A stretch of DNA of 64,000 nt. Origin: Dryococelus australis (Eukaryota; Arthropoda; Insecta; Phasmatodea; Phasmatidae). The stretch spans positions 67,350,590-67,414,589 of the forward strand of contig CM057002.1 in assembly GCA_029891345.1 (NCBI GenBank), written 5' to 3'. The stretch's first letter is position 1, and every line of letters begins with the position of its first letter. The notes below the pieces were generated by a model, which saw only the letters and a program-made list of their open reading frames with translations, had not been told where the DNA came from and ran no database searches. Position numbers and translations under genes: made by a program. This document shows, piece by piece, positions 25,053 through 37,144 of the stretch.

Positions 25053-25172
25053 CTGGATGGCAGGTGGGAGATGGTGGCATGCGGCAGGACGAAGGACCAG
25101 ATCGAGCTGACGGAACAAGCGCGCAGCTACCTCATCAACACTGCACTACGTCAGCGCTCCCTCAACCTGTGA
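25053..25172 (+). CDS. Terminal coding exon of the unrecognised protein (exon d)
   Basis: The exon begins after CTGTCTCGTAG with phase 0 and runs 39 codons to TGA at 25170-25172. Codons end mostly in C or G (for example CTG ATC CAG CGC), a clear coding signal against the AT-rich flanks. The peptide begins LDGRWEMVACGRTKDQIE, then LTEQARSYLINTALRQRSLNL. The last part is likely a basic amphipathic helix at the C terminus. Together the four exons give 143 residues. No domain or orthologue was recognised from sequence alone. Confidence 0.75.
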   Translation: MDGRWEMVACGRTKDQIELTEQARSYLINTALRQRSLNL

Positions 25173-25881
25173 GGTGGCGTCCGTCGCACACCACGCGCAT
25201 GTAGTCATGTACAGTTCCGTGTGAGGTGCGGTATCCTCCTCAACGACTTGCCGCCTGGGCCGAAACCTGGAAGAAAATGCCAACTGCAATATCATGAACG
25301 TTATTGGACAAGAGTTCTGCTGTGCATGTTAAAACTTTTCTTTTTGTATTCTAATTTTACAGCTTTTATAGTTCTTCACCAGAAGTTGAATTTCTTCGAT
25401 CTTTGTTACTGTTGCTGTAGTATTCTAGTCTAAAACTTACGTTTTACTCTCTAGTATTTATTTCACCTAGTTATGTAGGCCATTGAATTCTTGTGTTTTT
25501 TAACACTTCTTTATGAAGATATACCTAATTTCTAGTATTTATTTACCTTCTGTTAATATAAATATTTTGGTGGATACTTTTACTAGTGTTGTGTTCAGCT
25601 TTCGCCCTTCTTACAAAAAATGGTGCTGAATAATTGTTTAAATAATTAAACACGAGAAAATTAATATCACTCTTTATTTGGCTTGTGTATGTGTTGGAAT
25701 ATATTAATTTGGTTCACCAGTACATTTGAAAGAAAACTCACTTTAAGATGCAGGTTATAGTGGTAATAGTGGTTATTGCCGCGGATTGCTATATTTGCTC
25801 TTGTACCATCCACCTGTCTGTAATACCTGTATCCCTCATATTTATCCTCCCAGGAAAAAACATTTCCACACCTTTAGTTAT

Positions 25882-25887
25882 AATAAA
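25882..25887 (+). promoter_or_regulatory. Candidate poly(A) signal of the plus-strand gene
   Basis: AATAAA lies 710 bp after the stop codon. An ATTAAA variant occurs earlier, at 25645-25650. Either could end the transcript; the sequence does not decide. Confidence 0.35.
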
Positions 25888-25899
25888 GACTTGTTTCAT

Positions 25900-28800
25900 T
25901 GCACAAACTATATGTATGTTACAAAACTATATATGGCATGAGCTATGTATTTTGGCATTTATAGGCCGCACATTAAAAAAAAAATGACTACAGAAAGTGG
26001 GGTACCGCTTATAAACGAGGTATTGGCAAAAAAAAATTTCCCCCAAAACATGTTTAGAAATTTGTCAACATCCAGTACTTTTTAATGTTTTAACTTAGTT
26101 TCGAAGGAAGGAAGAAGGGAAGGAAGGGGAGAAGAAAGAAGGGAAAAAACCTTGCACTCGTGCAATTATTTGTTCACTCGCGTTAATAAACAAAATAACC
26201 TTCATCCGGCACGTGTAAAATGTAAACATGTTGGACCTCGGCCATAGTGCCGTACATGAGAAAATAATTTGTCTGCTGTACAAGAGAAAGGTATCTTACG
26301 TAGTCTGCATGCCCGCCACAGTCTAAAAGTACACATTGATAAGATGCCATTTTGTGTAACATGTGGCAGTGGTGTTTTGCTTTCTCAAGTCCTGTTACCA
26401 TCTGAGGAATAGTAATCGCACAATGTACATTTGTAAACATTGCTACTTAATACAAATTTCCTGTCACATATATTTTATAGGGGAGAAATTAAGTCTGATT
26501 TTACTATGTGTGTACAGAATTGTGACTTAAATATATTTACAGGAATACAAAATTTCAGTGCTTCCTATACTTAAAATATTAATTATCCCTAATTTTTCAT
26601 GAAAACTTTTGGCACAGCCTATACATGCCAAAATACAGTAGTTTTTACTCAAAATAAACTCTTCCAATTATTGAAAAAAAATTGGCATCTTGGAAATAAT
26701 GGGCATTATATTTGTGATTTTGGCAGTTTTGCCACATAGCAACATGTGTTACTGCCTGCAGGGTGGGCCAGGCGATATAACACAACCAGAAATTGTAATT
26801 CAACCAGTACTGTGTGAACGTGACAGACATAGCCTAGATATTTCAACATGTTGTGGCACATCAACTTCAGCTTTTATAAAATGGGAACTGCTTTAACAAA
26901 CACTTAAATATGAACTGCTTGCCCACTGGGTCAACCACGTGTTTACAAGCAGTTTATTTTATGACGAACCAAACTATATTCAGGTTATTCCCCTACCCCC
27001 TTCTCTCCTCAGAAACCTTCATCTCCATGTAAGACCCACACACCTATTTAAAATTGGTTTCTGAAATAAAATATGTGGGAGGTGCCTGAGTAAATATACA
27101 GTAGCCTTCTGGTGTGTAAAAGTTGTTCATTGTATTGGACAAGTTTGAATCGCTTTGGCTCAGTTGTCATATCTTTATTTTGCTTGAGGCAATGATGTTT
27201 AGTTCAGTAAGTTACTGAAAGGTTCTTAGGTAAATTTTATTAAACAGCTCGGCAAGATGGTATGATCAAGTTCTTAATGAGAGAGTAACCAATTCATCTA
27301 TGTTATTGAACTGGTACCTAGTAAACGCTGACAAGTACAGCATGCATGTAATCCATCCACAAGCACATACTTGCATTTTTTATTACATATTACTTGGCCA
27401 GCTGAGTATAGTGGACTTTTAAAAGAAGTAAGCTCTTTACATATTGCATGTTAAGGCCTTCTGTGATGTCTTTCATAGTATATATGAGATTATGACCTGT
27501 TGTGAGGTAGCCAGTGTCTTGTTAGTTGTTTTTCTGATATTAATAACAGCAGGGCTGTGTGAATGTAACTTTTTGTTGAACAACATGAAAATGAAAAAAT
27601 ATGCTACAAAATTTTGTGAAACTGGAACTAAATGTGTTGTCAAACTGATAGTATATTATCAACCAAACTCAAGTTTAATAATAAACTCAGACTTGGTATC
27701 ATCATTGGGTGTATAGTACATATAATAAAACTTCAAAAATACTTCCAATAACCACATGTTGTGCCTGATTATTTTAGAACTAATGGAAACTGAACAAGTT
27801 TATGCTCAGATAAAAGTTGTCATTTGATAAGCATTCAAATATTTCTTGAAATTGAAAGTGAAAGTTCAGATTTGTTGTTATCTTTCCAGTATGCAAAATA
27901 GTCGCACAACCGCGCCCGCCACATGTGTGTTACAATATGGGAGACAGGTTGCATTGAGCAGGCAAAGTGTTGCTAGTGAGAGAGTGTTGCTTATTTTAAG
28001 TCGGACATTTGTACTGTTTGTTTTTGTGATATTGAAATTGTTAACTGAAGCATTAATTTGGGTGTATGCTGTTGCATAACACTATATTGTACATCGCAGG
28101 AGACCCACTATCAACATTAAAATTAATACACAAAAATAATACAATTAACATTTTTAAAATGAGCCAGTGTTTAGCTGTTGAAACACACATAAAGTAAAAC
28201 ATTATACTAAGTTTGCTTTAAAATATTTTCCTGCTAAACACATGTATGTCATTTTGCACCTGGTTTATAAAAACCAAAGTGATTTGATCATGTTGAGAAA
28301 TGTTCTTGTTTAATAAGCCTAAATTTGTCAGTCAGTTAGAGAGTTTCAATGTAATTCCATAGAAGGAATGTAGTCAATTATCGGAGGGAAAAACATAAAA
28401 ACACATGAATGAGAGTCTAGCAGACAGTTATGAAGAGACATGAATGAGAGTCTAGCAGACAGTTATGAAGAGACATGAATGAGAGTCTAGCATACAGTTA
28501 TGAAGACACTATTGAACACAATACATAATTGAACACTTGTTTACTCAAACTACATGACGAGGTCAACTTGTAACGTGCTTCCTTCAGCGACAACAGGGTG
28601 TTCCCGTCTTCAGACACATGCACACAGCCCGAGGACCATCTACATGCAGACAAACTGACTGGAAGTTTTTTTTTTTTTTTTTATCTCATTCTATGGGTTT
28701 TCTGTGATAGAGAATAATTGTGTATGTCCAAATTACTGGTTCAATTAATGTCACAAAATGTAACATCGCAGTGGGGAGAAATTGTCAAAACTTTGGTGTC

Positions 28801-31800
28801 ATAAAGAGTTTATGAGATGAAAAAGAAAGCGAGACCTGCTCATAAGTTCAAGTGTGATAATTTTTTTTTCGGCTGGGAAGCTGAATGAAGCAGCAGTTAC
28901 GTGTGTGTCACAATGGTATTTCTAGGCTGGCTTTGCTTGACATCCTGTGGCAGCCAGAAAGTGTGTGGTGAGTGAAGTCCGACAGTATCTCGTACAAGCA
29001 AGACGTCTAGGCTGTGTAATGTCGTGCTTCTCCGTGCTGTAGCCTAGTGAAGCTCGTAGTAACTGCAGTGATCTGCCGATGATGAGAGAAACTACTTACC
29101 AACAAACATTGGTTCTCGAAAATTATATTGTAAATAAAACATGTAGTTTTAGAGCTTCAGCACTTTAATTCTACCTTTAAATATAAATTACCTGTCCTAT
29201 ATTGTGTTTTCGAAATTTAACTCTTTGTATAGTTTATTTGTTACGGTGGACATTTTAATAGCTGTGTATGATTCCAAGAATCTTTATAATATCGAAACAT
29301 CACATACAAAAATTTTTTGTAAAATTGTTTTATTTTCAGTTTAATGCTGTAAATGTTTAAAGTTGGAGAATGTGCTGCATTTGTATGATATTTGTAATAT
29401 GACGTGTTTGTGTAATTGTCTGTGTGTTTAGCAAGTTATAAGATTTTTGTTAACAGATTTTGTTTATTGTTCTACTAAGACACATAACATTTAGTTGTAA
29501 TGCACGAGGTACTTGGTTTCTTGGATATGTTATAATATTCATGTTTAATTTGCATGCAACGTGTCATTTGTCTCTCTCTAGTGATTTTAGTGTAACGCTC
29601 TCTACATCATTATTTTGACAGAATACTTTGAATAATTTGAATAATATAAAGACATTGCACATTGACACTGCTCCAATTAATAAATTCTGTGTAGTATGTT
29701 ATTTAAAAAATCTTAAAGAATTGAATATGCCAAGTGTTAGAGAGTCTGTCTGCTAACTGTAAAACATTTTCTGTCAGAATTTAAAATTGCATTTCTGTTT
29801 AATTTAATTTAGATATATCTGCAAAGAGATACAGAACTCTGTGTTAAAAAGTTTTCTTATCACGTATTATGAGTTAATCTCAAAATTAGGCATGTGTAAA
29901 TTAGTGAGTTATTTTGTAAATGTTGTTTTCTACTGTTATTACTCTGGTGCATGCAGGTAATTTTACCTTTTAGTTTGGAGATGTTAACAGCCTTGCCTAC
30001 CAAGTTGGTAGCCACAAACTTCAAATGTGTAATCAATGTTAAACAAAATTTCTTATTGCGTCAATTTTAAAGATAACTATTTCGAAGAAAATAAACATTT
30101 TGACGTGATTTTCTCAGAATATTGCCATATAAAATTATTTTTAATACAATTTTTTATTCCCATTTTTATTTGTTACATGTAAGTTTCAGTATAACATTTT
30201 AGGGAAAAAAAAAAACAGTTATTGACTCAATTCCGCCAGATGTGTGAATTAATAATGCGCTGTTGTATTAATTTTTTTGCTCGTTCCCTAAAGTGTGTTG
30301 GTTGGAGTTGGAAATATCCTAATATAAGTATTTTAAGGAAGGTTATTGCACACAAACATTTTAGTCATCTGTGGACAGCATATGGTGGGAGGTAAACAAT
30401 TGAAAATAATTTCTGGTATTTAAAATAAACTTTTCATTCTCTCAGTTGCAGGATTATATCCAATGAAATAACACAAGAAGTGAAACATTCTAGTCTAGCC
30501 AGAACCAGGCAAGTTTGTCTCTGAAACTGACTGTAAAGCCATGTGATTGTACTATGTAGTTAGGTTGATTTCTTTTGTTGTCATGGAATAGTAAACTTTC
30601 TCCCCTACAGTGTAAAGTACAAATTTTGTGTCTTATTGGTTGGTCGTCAAGGTGTAGACCAAAGTTTTTTAAACCTAACTACATTTTAAGGTAATCATAA
30701 TATTTGCGAGTATCAGAAGAATTCAGATGCCGCAAGTCCTTTGCATGTACGCATGTTGCGTAGATGGTACTGGCTAGTGTGTTTCACGAGATGCAACAGT
30801 AATGATTACATACATAGCTAGGAATTGGGAAATGACAATAGTGTTAATTACGTATTCAAGTGAATAAGTGTTCTGATGGAAGTATTCACAAGTCCTACAT
30901 ACATAGCCACATTTGTGTTGTCATGAAGCCTGCCGGCACAAGAAGTTGGCAGTCGTCTGTGGTAATTATGACGAGTGACCACTATGTGCGTGTGAGATTC
31001 ATGGATGCAGGTTTTTGCCATAGTTTTATTTCCTGTATAGAGGGAATTTATTTCCTCTGTGAACCACTAATAAAGCGAATCTCCGTAGTTCTCGTCAGAT
31101 GTGAACACGAACTAAAACTGTTATTAGCTGTATAAATATAGTCGTGTACTTTGATATGTTCACTTTCACACTCTCGTACATCAGTTGTTTGATTGACATT
31201 CTGTATCTCACAGTTTCCTTTCTCTGTGGCCACAATTGCCAACCACAGAAGAATAATGCCTGCATATTTATACACACACATGAATTATTGACAATATTGT
31301 TTGTCATAATTTAACTTGTGCAATAATAATTAGATATAAATTCGTATAATGAAAAAATAAAAATTTTAACATTTTTGTATGATGGTTACTAAACTACTAT
31401 TATTAGGTGTTTGGGAAGGGAACTAAATATGAAATATAAAACAAACGATTCTTTCATACATTCATATTTGGCATATTTGCAAGAACACATCATGTATGAT
31501 AGTAGGACATAACTTATAAAAAAAGATTAAGAAAAATCCATTTTAAATTAAAACAATTAATTAAGAAATTTAAACATGTTTGCAAAACATTAGTACTGTC
31601 AACGTTAACTGCCTCTTTCCTACGTTGTTTAGAAGTTAGCAACATTGCATGTGCCTGTAATGTGTTTCTTCTTGTGTTGTAATGGTTTATAACTAAGTTG
31701 TGAAATGTGATGGACCACAAGCAAGTCGTTGACTTAGCATAGTTCACCTACCTCATCGACACTCCTTCCATTAGCATACAAGAGGACAAACTTGCTGCTA

Positions 31801-33590
31801 GTTTTCCTTGGTTATGAAGTGAAGTGTGAATAGTCAATCCAGATGATGTACTTCCATTTGTGAGAACTGCGGATGCTGTTTGTAATTCCTAATACAGTTT
31901 TTAACCTTCTGCAGTTGAAAATACTTTTTTTTTTTATTTTCAGAAACATTTTGAATTAAAAAAATTCTCGTGGTTAAGGCTGAGTTTGTTAAAAGCAGTA
32001 TGGTAAGAAGTTACACAAATTATACTAAATGTGATCACATTAAGTTGCAAGTATGTATTTAAAAATTTAATTTTAAACATAAACTAAAATATGCGTGTGA
32101 AAGAAGACTCGAGTATAGTCCATTCATGGTTTCTTCACACTTTTCCGAAGCCGTGCTGAAGTTCTACTTTCAGGATATTTCTTCGCGTGGTGAAAACAAA
32201 GCTTAACCGAGTCTAGAAACGATGCACCACATTTGTACACCTTCAATGTAATAATTTATGTATGAACTATTTCTTACTAGGCATTACCAACACACCTATT
32301 TCCTCACTTTTTTTATATTAATTATAATTTATATATAATTTGTATATAAAATATAAGTAAAGTTCTATTTACACAAATAAAGGAACTTTAATGTTTAGCA
32401 GACGTATAAAATACTTGTGATACACCCGACACATTTAGGATACAGACCAAGCCCATCAGAGATTGGGCGACTTCTTGAAGGTTTCATATAAAAAGTGTGA
32501 AGGAACAGCGAATAGACTACATGAAACATTTTTAACACAGACACATTGAATTGATAAAAGTAAGTGTAGTGTAAGTACAGTGTATTAGTAAAAGTAAAAT
32601 AAACTTGTAAATGATAGTAGCAGCTTTAAGGGTCCTCCCTAGTAAAATGGTTTGAATTCTTCGAGGTCACAAACCATTGTGACACGATGGAGCATAGCAT
32701 AAATAAAGCATTCTGTTTCCTCAGAATTCTAAAATGTGATTATACTGTTTTAATGTAGCAGAGTCTGCTGAGTAAAGATACAGCATTGTCACCATAGTGT
32801 CTAACAATGTTTCACAGAAGAATAAATATTGTAAACAAAGGCTGACTGCTTCACCCTAACTGTGATGCTGTTCAACAACTACATTTGTGTTTCAATAACC
32901 AAATTTATGAATAGGTAACAATATATTGACTTAATTTCTGTCCTAAAAAGATATTTACATTGAAATATTGCATGGTTTGAAAAAATTACCTGAGAGACAA
33001 CTACTTCCAATGAGAGACCCTTATGACGTCTAGGGAGGCCCCTTAAAGACTTCATTTTATGTTGTTGTGACGTTTATTAGTGATCCTGTTGAGGAATGTG
33101 TGTGAGAATTCTGAATTTATGAAAATAATGAAATGGGTACTATGTGCATCATCCTGTCTGATTTAGATCTGATCATATTTATCATGAAAGTCAGTATTGC
33201 AATAATGATTAAGCACGGATGGTGCAGTATTTAGTTTGTGTGAAATTGAATGTTGTATGGTTAGTCTGTCGTGTTCGTCTTTTTTTTTTTTTTTTTTTTT
33301 TATACACATCACATTTCTTTGTCTAATTGCCATTGTACAAATTTTTTTAAACATTGGTGCAAATTTATGTTCTTGCCTTTTAAAAAAAAACTAACTTATA
33401 TGTTAGTTGTAACGTATATGGTGCTGCATGGCTTAATGCATATATTTATGTAATATATTTTAAATATGTAATAAAAAAGTTTACCCATTGAATCTTTTGT
33501 GTACATTTGTTTTTTATATACAGTAAAATACTCGTTATAACGTACATGAATATGTATGTACTTACAAATAATTTTTATTTTCTTAGAAAG
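25900..33590. other. Long AT-rich stretch with no gene seen
   Basis: No exon with coding composition was found on either strand. It contains a purine-rich GAAGG tract (26101-26150), a 35-bp tandem repeat (28403), short T runs (28668-28682, 33280-33300) and many chance frames. It is treated as intergenic. Confidence 0.5.
28403..28507. repeat. Three-copy tandem repeat, 35-bp unit
   Basis: The unit starts ACATGAATGAGAGTCTAGCA and recurs at 28438 and 28473 with a single change in the third copy. The near identity suggests recent expansion. Confidence 0.95.
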
Positions 33591-33594
33591 CTGG

Positions 33595-33624
33595 GTGTGT
33601 GTGTGTGTGTGCATGTATGTGTCT

Positions 33625-33662
<38 letters not shown>

Positions 33663-33680
33663 GTGCATGTGCGTGTCTGT
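33595..33680. repeat. Compound microsatellite (GT)n ... (CT)n
   Basis: A GT tract (33595-33611) is followed by GTCTGTGT and then about 30 bp of CT (33629-33658). Arg-Glu repeat frames on the minus strand arise from it. Confidence 0.95.
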
Positions 33681-33759
33681 GCATAAATTACATCCTGCAA
33701 ACATAGAGTAATGCAAGGTTTGCAAATAATACACTGATGCGTGACATCTTTTGAATGGC

Positions 33760-35470
33760 AAATCGTCACGGTTGGGGCTGTTTTATTTGGTGTGAAGATA
33801 GTTACACTGGGTTTATTTGGGTTCTTGTGTTAGTTAATGATGTATCGGTGCCCGGCTGTAGAGTACTGGCCGCGCGCGGCTTTCCTACTCGACGCAAAGT
33901 CTGGGACGACTATTACGGCCTTACGTTTAGTCGGACCCACAATTGCTTTGATACCTGGGCAGTTGGTGGCCTGTGGAGGCTGCTGCAGGCCCTAATCCAG
34001 GGGTTCGCGATGCCAAAGGGAACTTTACCACACCTCAGGAAGCTGGAATGATAGGGTCAATATTCCCAGCTCATTCCTGGGGACTATGATTGCTAAGTAC
34101 AGTTGGGGTTGATTTAAACCTTTGATTGTATTTGGAGGGGGTAGTTGCCTTTTTTTCCATCTTCTGAATAACACTGCGACAGGAGTAGGGCATGATGACT
34201 ATTACCAACCAACCCCATGAAGGTTAAGCAGACGATGTTTGTCCCTAGCTAGGTGTGTACTTCCAAGTATTGAAGGTGATCAGACCAAAGTGGCACCCCC
34301 TACTCCTTTCGCGCCCGGCACCTGCAGTACGGTAGAATACAATGGCTGATCATTGACAACACTTGGGTGTGGGTCCACAAGGGGTCGGGCTCCCAGAACA
34401 GGCCAGATACTGCCTCCGGCACCAGAAGTGTGGTGGACGAAGTATAATCTGGACAGATTGAGTAACTGCCTTGGGGATTGTATTCCTAATGGTTCAGGCT
34501 CTACCTGTCTATACACAGGGGTGTACAGAATGGGTATCGACATATGTGCGTACCTGAAGGGGAGCCACAGTCGTACACTAAGTTACGAAAATTGGGTTAA
34601 GTAATTGTTCTGTTGTCCCCTACTTTGACGGACCAGGCGTCTATTTAGAAAACAGTACACCAACACACGGAATAATATTCGGCAGTTAGATAAAAATGTG
34701 TTTATTCCTGGGAAAAATTAACTCAGTGGTACGTACTACCTAATATCAAACAAGAGATGAACAGCTACGGTAAATAGGTGAAGGTGACCTGGTTCTAGAC
34801 TGCACAAGGTAGTAATACTATATGGCTATGAAAACAACTCGACTTAACTATCCTAGGCTTCGTGTCCAGAAGGGACTTGCGGTTTCACCACCAGCCAGAA
34901 GTGCTGTGGTAACTATTGGCATCCCTGAAGGGACGATGGTATATACGTGTTTTGACGACTCCAGGGGTTGGCTTCGCAGAATCTCTGGAAGGTGTTGAAG
35001 ATGTCTGCAAAGGCATCGGAGAGCTTCTGGTGGATCTGCAGGACCTGGATGCCAGTAGAGGGCTCCAGCACAAGAGCTGGTGGATCTGCAGGACCTGGGT
35101 GCCAGTAGAGGGGCCCAGCACACGAGCTGGTGGATCTGCAGGACCTGGATGCCAGTAGAGGGCCCAGCAGATGAGCTGGTAGAACAAAGCTGCTGCTGAT
35201 GGTTCCTTCTGCACCAAGAGTGCGGAGAAGGAACACACTGGCGTTTAAGGGCCATTCACTGCTAATTATACGGGCCGGCTGGAGTTTCAGCTGAGGCGGC
35301 ACGAGTCTGCGTTTATACTTGTGGTAGCGTGCTGTAGTACTACGGTACGTGACCTTGGCAACTGCCGAGAGGTTATGAGCATCCAGTTTTGACAGTGGGG
35401 TGAACAGTACAATTTTTGGCGTCTGTTGTAACAGCCCCTGCAACTAGGGGCGTAACCTGTAGGTGTGACG
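33760..35470. other. GC-richer repeat-like island with minisatellite
   Basis: This is a sharp rise in GC content compared with both flanks. Open frames on both strands (33755-34051 plus; 34913-35443 minus) have no recognised domain, and the longer one runs through the 50-bp minisatellite. It is probably an old mobile-element insertion of unknown class. Confidence 0.35.
35022..35180. repeat. Minisatellite, 50-bp unit, just over three copies
   Basis: TGGATCTGCA recurs at 35031, 35081 and 35131, followed each time by GGACCTGGRTGCCAGTAGAG. The unit length is exactly 50 bp, not a multiple of three, so each copy shifts the frame, which argues against a protein repeat. Confidence 0.95.
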
Positions 35471-36130
35471 GGAAGGTTTGCACCGATAGACTAAGTCGTG
35501 TTAGTAGATTGAAAAAGACACCGTGCATCAACACATTGCTTACTTAGTGTGAAGTGTCCACTTATCCATAACAAATAACACTGAAGAAATTTTATTCAAA
35601 AGACCTGCATCTTTTTTAATAAAAATTAATAATTCAGGAAAGAATTATTTTTTATTTTCTTCCAAGAAGCACTTGAAAATTGACATCACATAAAGTTTAT
35701 GTTTTTGAGGTAAATCTTGATTTTACGCTGTAAATGTTTGTGTTGTGGGGAAAAAAGGGGAGAGGGGTACTTTGACAACAAATTCTAGTATTTTTTGCGG
35801 TTAAGATTAATTAGTTGGGATTTTTATGAACGTGAGTTTACAAAGACTCACGTAAGGGTATTTATTTACTGTATAAGAGACGCTGTAGCAAAACATGTAT
35901 ACAGTAAAGCCATGGTAATTTATGGTTGGGGGGGAAATTTTGGACTTCTAATTACATAATTTAGAATTATCCAATTTTTTAAAAGAAAATTTTTGATCAA
36001 TTTAATATCGGTCAGGAAATTACTTATTTTCATTTCAAAACTGTGTTAACGGTGCACAAGTTTAAGAATACTATTATTTGCGTTATTTACCCAGGCATCT
36101 TTTTCTCAAAATTGAGGCCTCCCAAATGGT
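35471..36130. other. AT-rich spacer, nothing seen
   Basis: Low-complexity A/T-rich sequence without frames, repeats or signals of note. Confidence 0.5.
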
Positions 36131-36871
36131 ACTTATGATACGGGGTTCACACTAACGCACGACGTACTGGTAGATAGCGCATTCCAATTAAACAACTTTG
36201 CCCTATCTTGACACGTGCTGTACCAGAGTTGACAGAGCATCAACAGAACCTCTGACCACATGATCTCAGCTTTTATTGTTCGCCCTGTCTCTCCAATAAG
36301 CCGTCATGTCAATGCCCATCCCCGAGGAAACAACCATTTTGACGTGTGCTACTTGTACAACTAATCCAATACAATTACAACTCGTCGCCAAGAGTACCTC
36401 TTCCACCACTACAGACATGACAGCCGAATTGCATATCCTACAGGCAACAGGAACTTATGAGCGAATTTTCTTCACCTGGAAGATAATCTACCTGGCAGAC
36501 ACGCCCCTCTTGAAGGCGCTGAGAGCCAACAAGCTACCCAGACCTTGGGCAAGGCCGAGCACCACCGACGAGGCATGAAGCACAAATGCTGACCAGAGTC
36601 TTCCCACGCCAACAAGGGCAGAAGGACGTCACGCCTCCCCTCGCAGCCTATGTTTCCTCTATATAAGTCTGGACGCTGCCGGGCTCTGGTGAAATTCTTA
36701 CGCATCCTCTCTCGCGACATCCCGTACTAACTAAAGAGTTGGAAACTTCAAGTACACCCCCAGCATTTAACAATCCAGGAACCCATGTGTGATGTCAGAG
36801 CTTCCAACCCTCCAGGAGCGGGGATGATACTCCCCACACCCTTCTGAGAGCCAAGAAGCTAGAAAAATTAG

Positions 36872-36907
36872 TATATAAGGAGTTCCAGCGCAGGTCTTGG
36901 GTCAGTC
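36872..36907 (+). promoter_or_regulatory. Core promoter: TATA box and initiator
   Basis: TATATAA at 36872-36878 is followed by TCAGTC at 36902-36907. The initiator A (36904) lies 32 nt from the first T of the TATA box, the spacing expected for a TATA/Inr promoter in insects. A second TATATAAG occurs at about 36659-36666. A TTCCCACG (inverse CGTGGGAA, a Su(H)-type site) lies at about 36601-36608 but may be chance. It may drive the candidate exon at 36950 or belong to a mobile-element terminal repeat. Confidence 0.5.
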
Positions 36908-36949
36908 TGCTACACCTCTCACCGCTGCGGAGGTGCGAAGGTGTTAGCC

Positions 36950-37144
36950 ATGGGCAGTCTCTCTCACCCCCACCCATGGAAGAGCCCGTGGCCGTGGACA
37001 CCTCCAGCAGCTGTGGAGGACCGCTACGTACCAGAGTTCAACTTCTTCAGCCACCTCCAACAGCTCCTGAGGTCCGTCAACGACTACCAGAAGGTCCTTT
37101 CTACGTCGTCCTCTACCACTTCCTGCGTCTATACTACTTACCAG
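36950..37144 (+). CDS. Candidate first coding exon of a small gene
   Basis: An ATG at 36950, 46 nt after the predicted transcription start, opens a 65-codon frame that reaches a good donor, CAG|GTAATA, in phase 0. The middle part (VEDRYVPEFNFFSHLQQLL and on) uses almost only C- or G-ending codons, a strong coding sign in this AT-rich region. The first 20 residues are Trp/Pro/His-rich and look unlike the rest. A second ATG at 36976, one frame over, has the better coding bias there, so the true start or frame is unclear; a decayed copy is possible. No downstream exon was found. It could instead be the 5' part of a mobile element. Confidence 0.35.

Noticed and set aside
34913-35443. 176-codon minus-strand open frame
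   Set aside because: A third of it runs through a 50-bp minisatellite whose unit breaks frame periodicity; no domain is recognisable.
36306-36578. 90-codon plus-strand open frame upstream of the TATA box
   Set aside because: Thr-rich with mixed codon endings, no splice sites or family; it may be part of a mobile element, so it was not listed as a gene.
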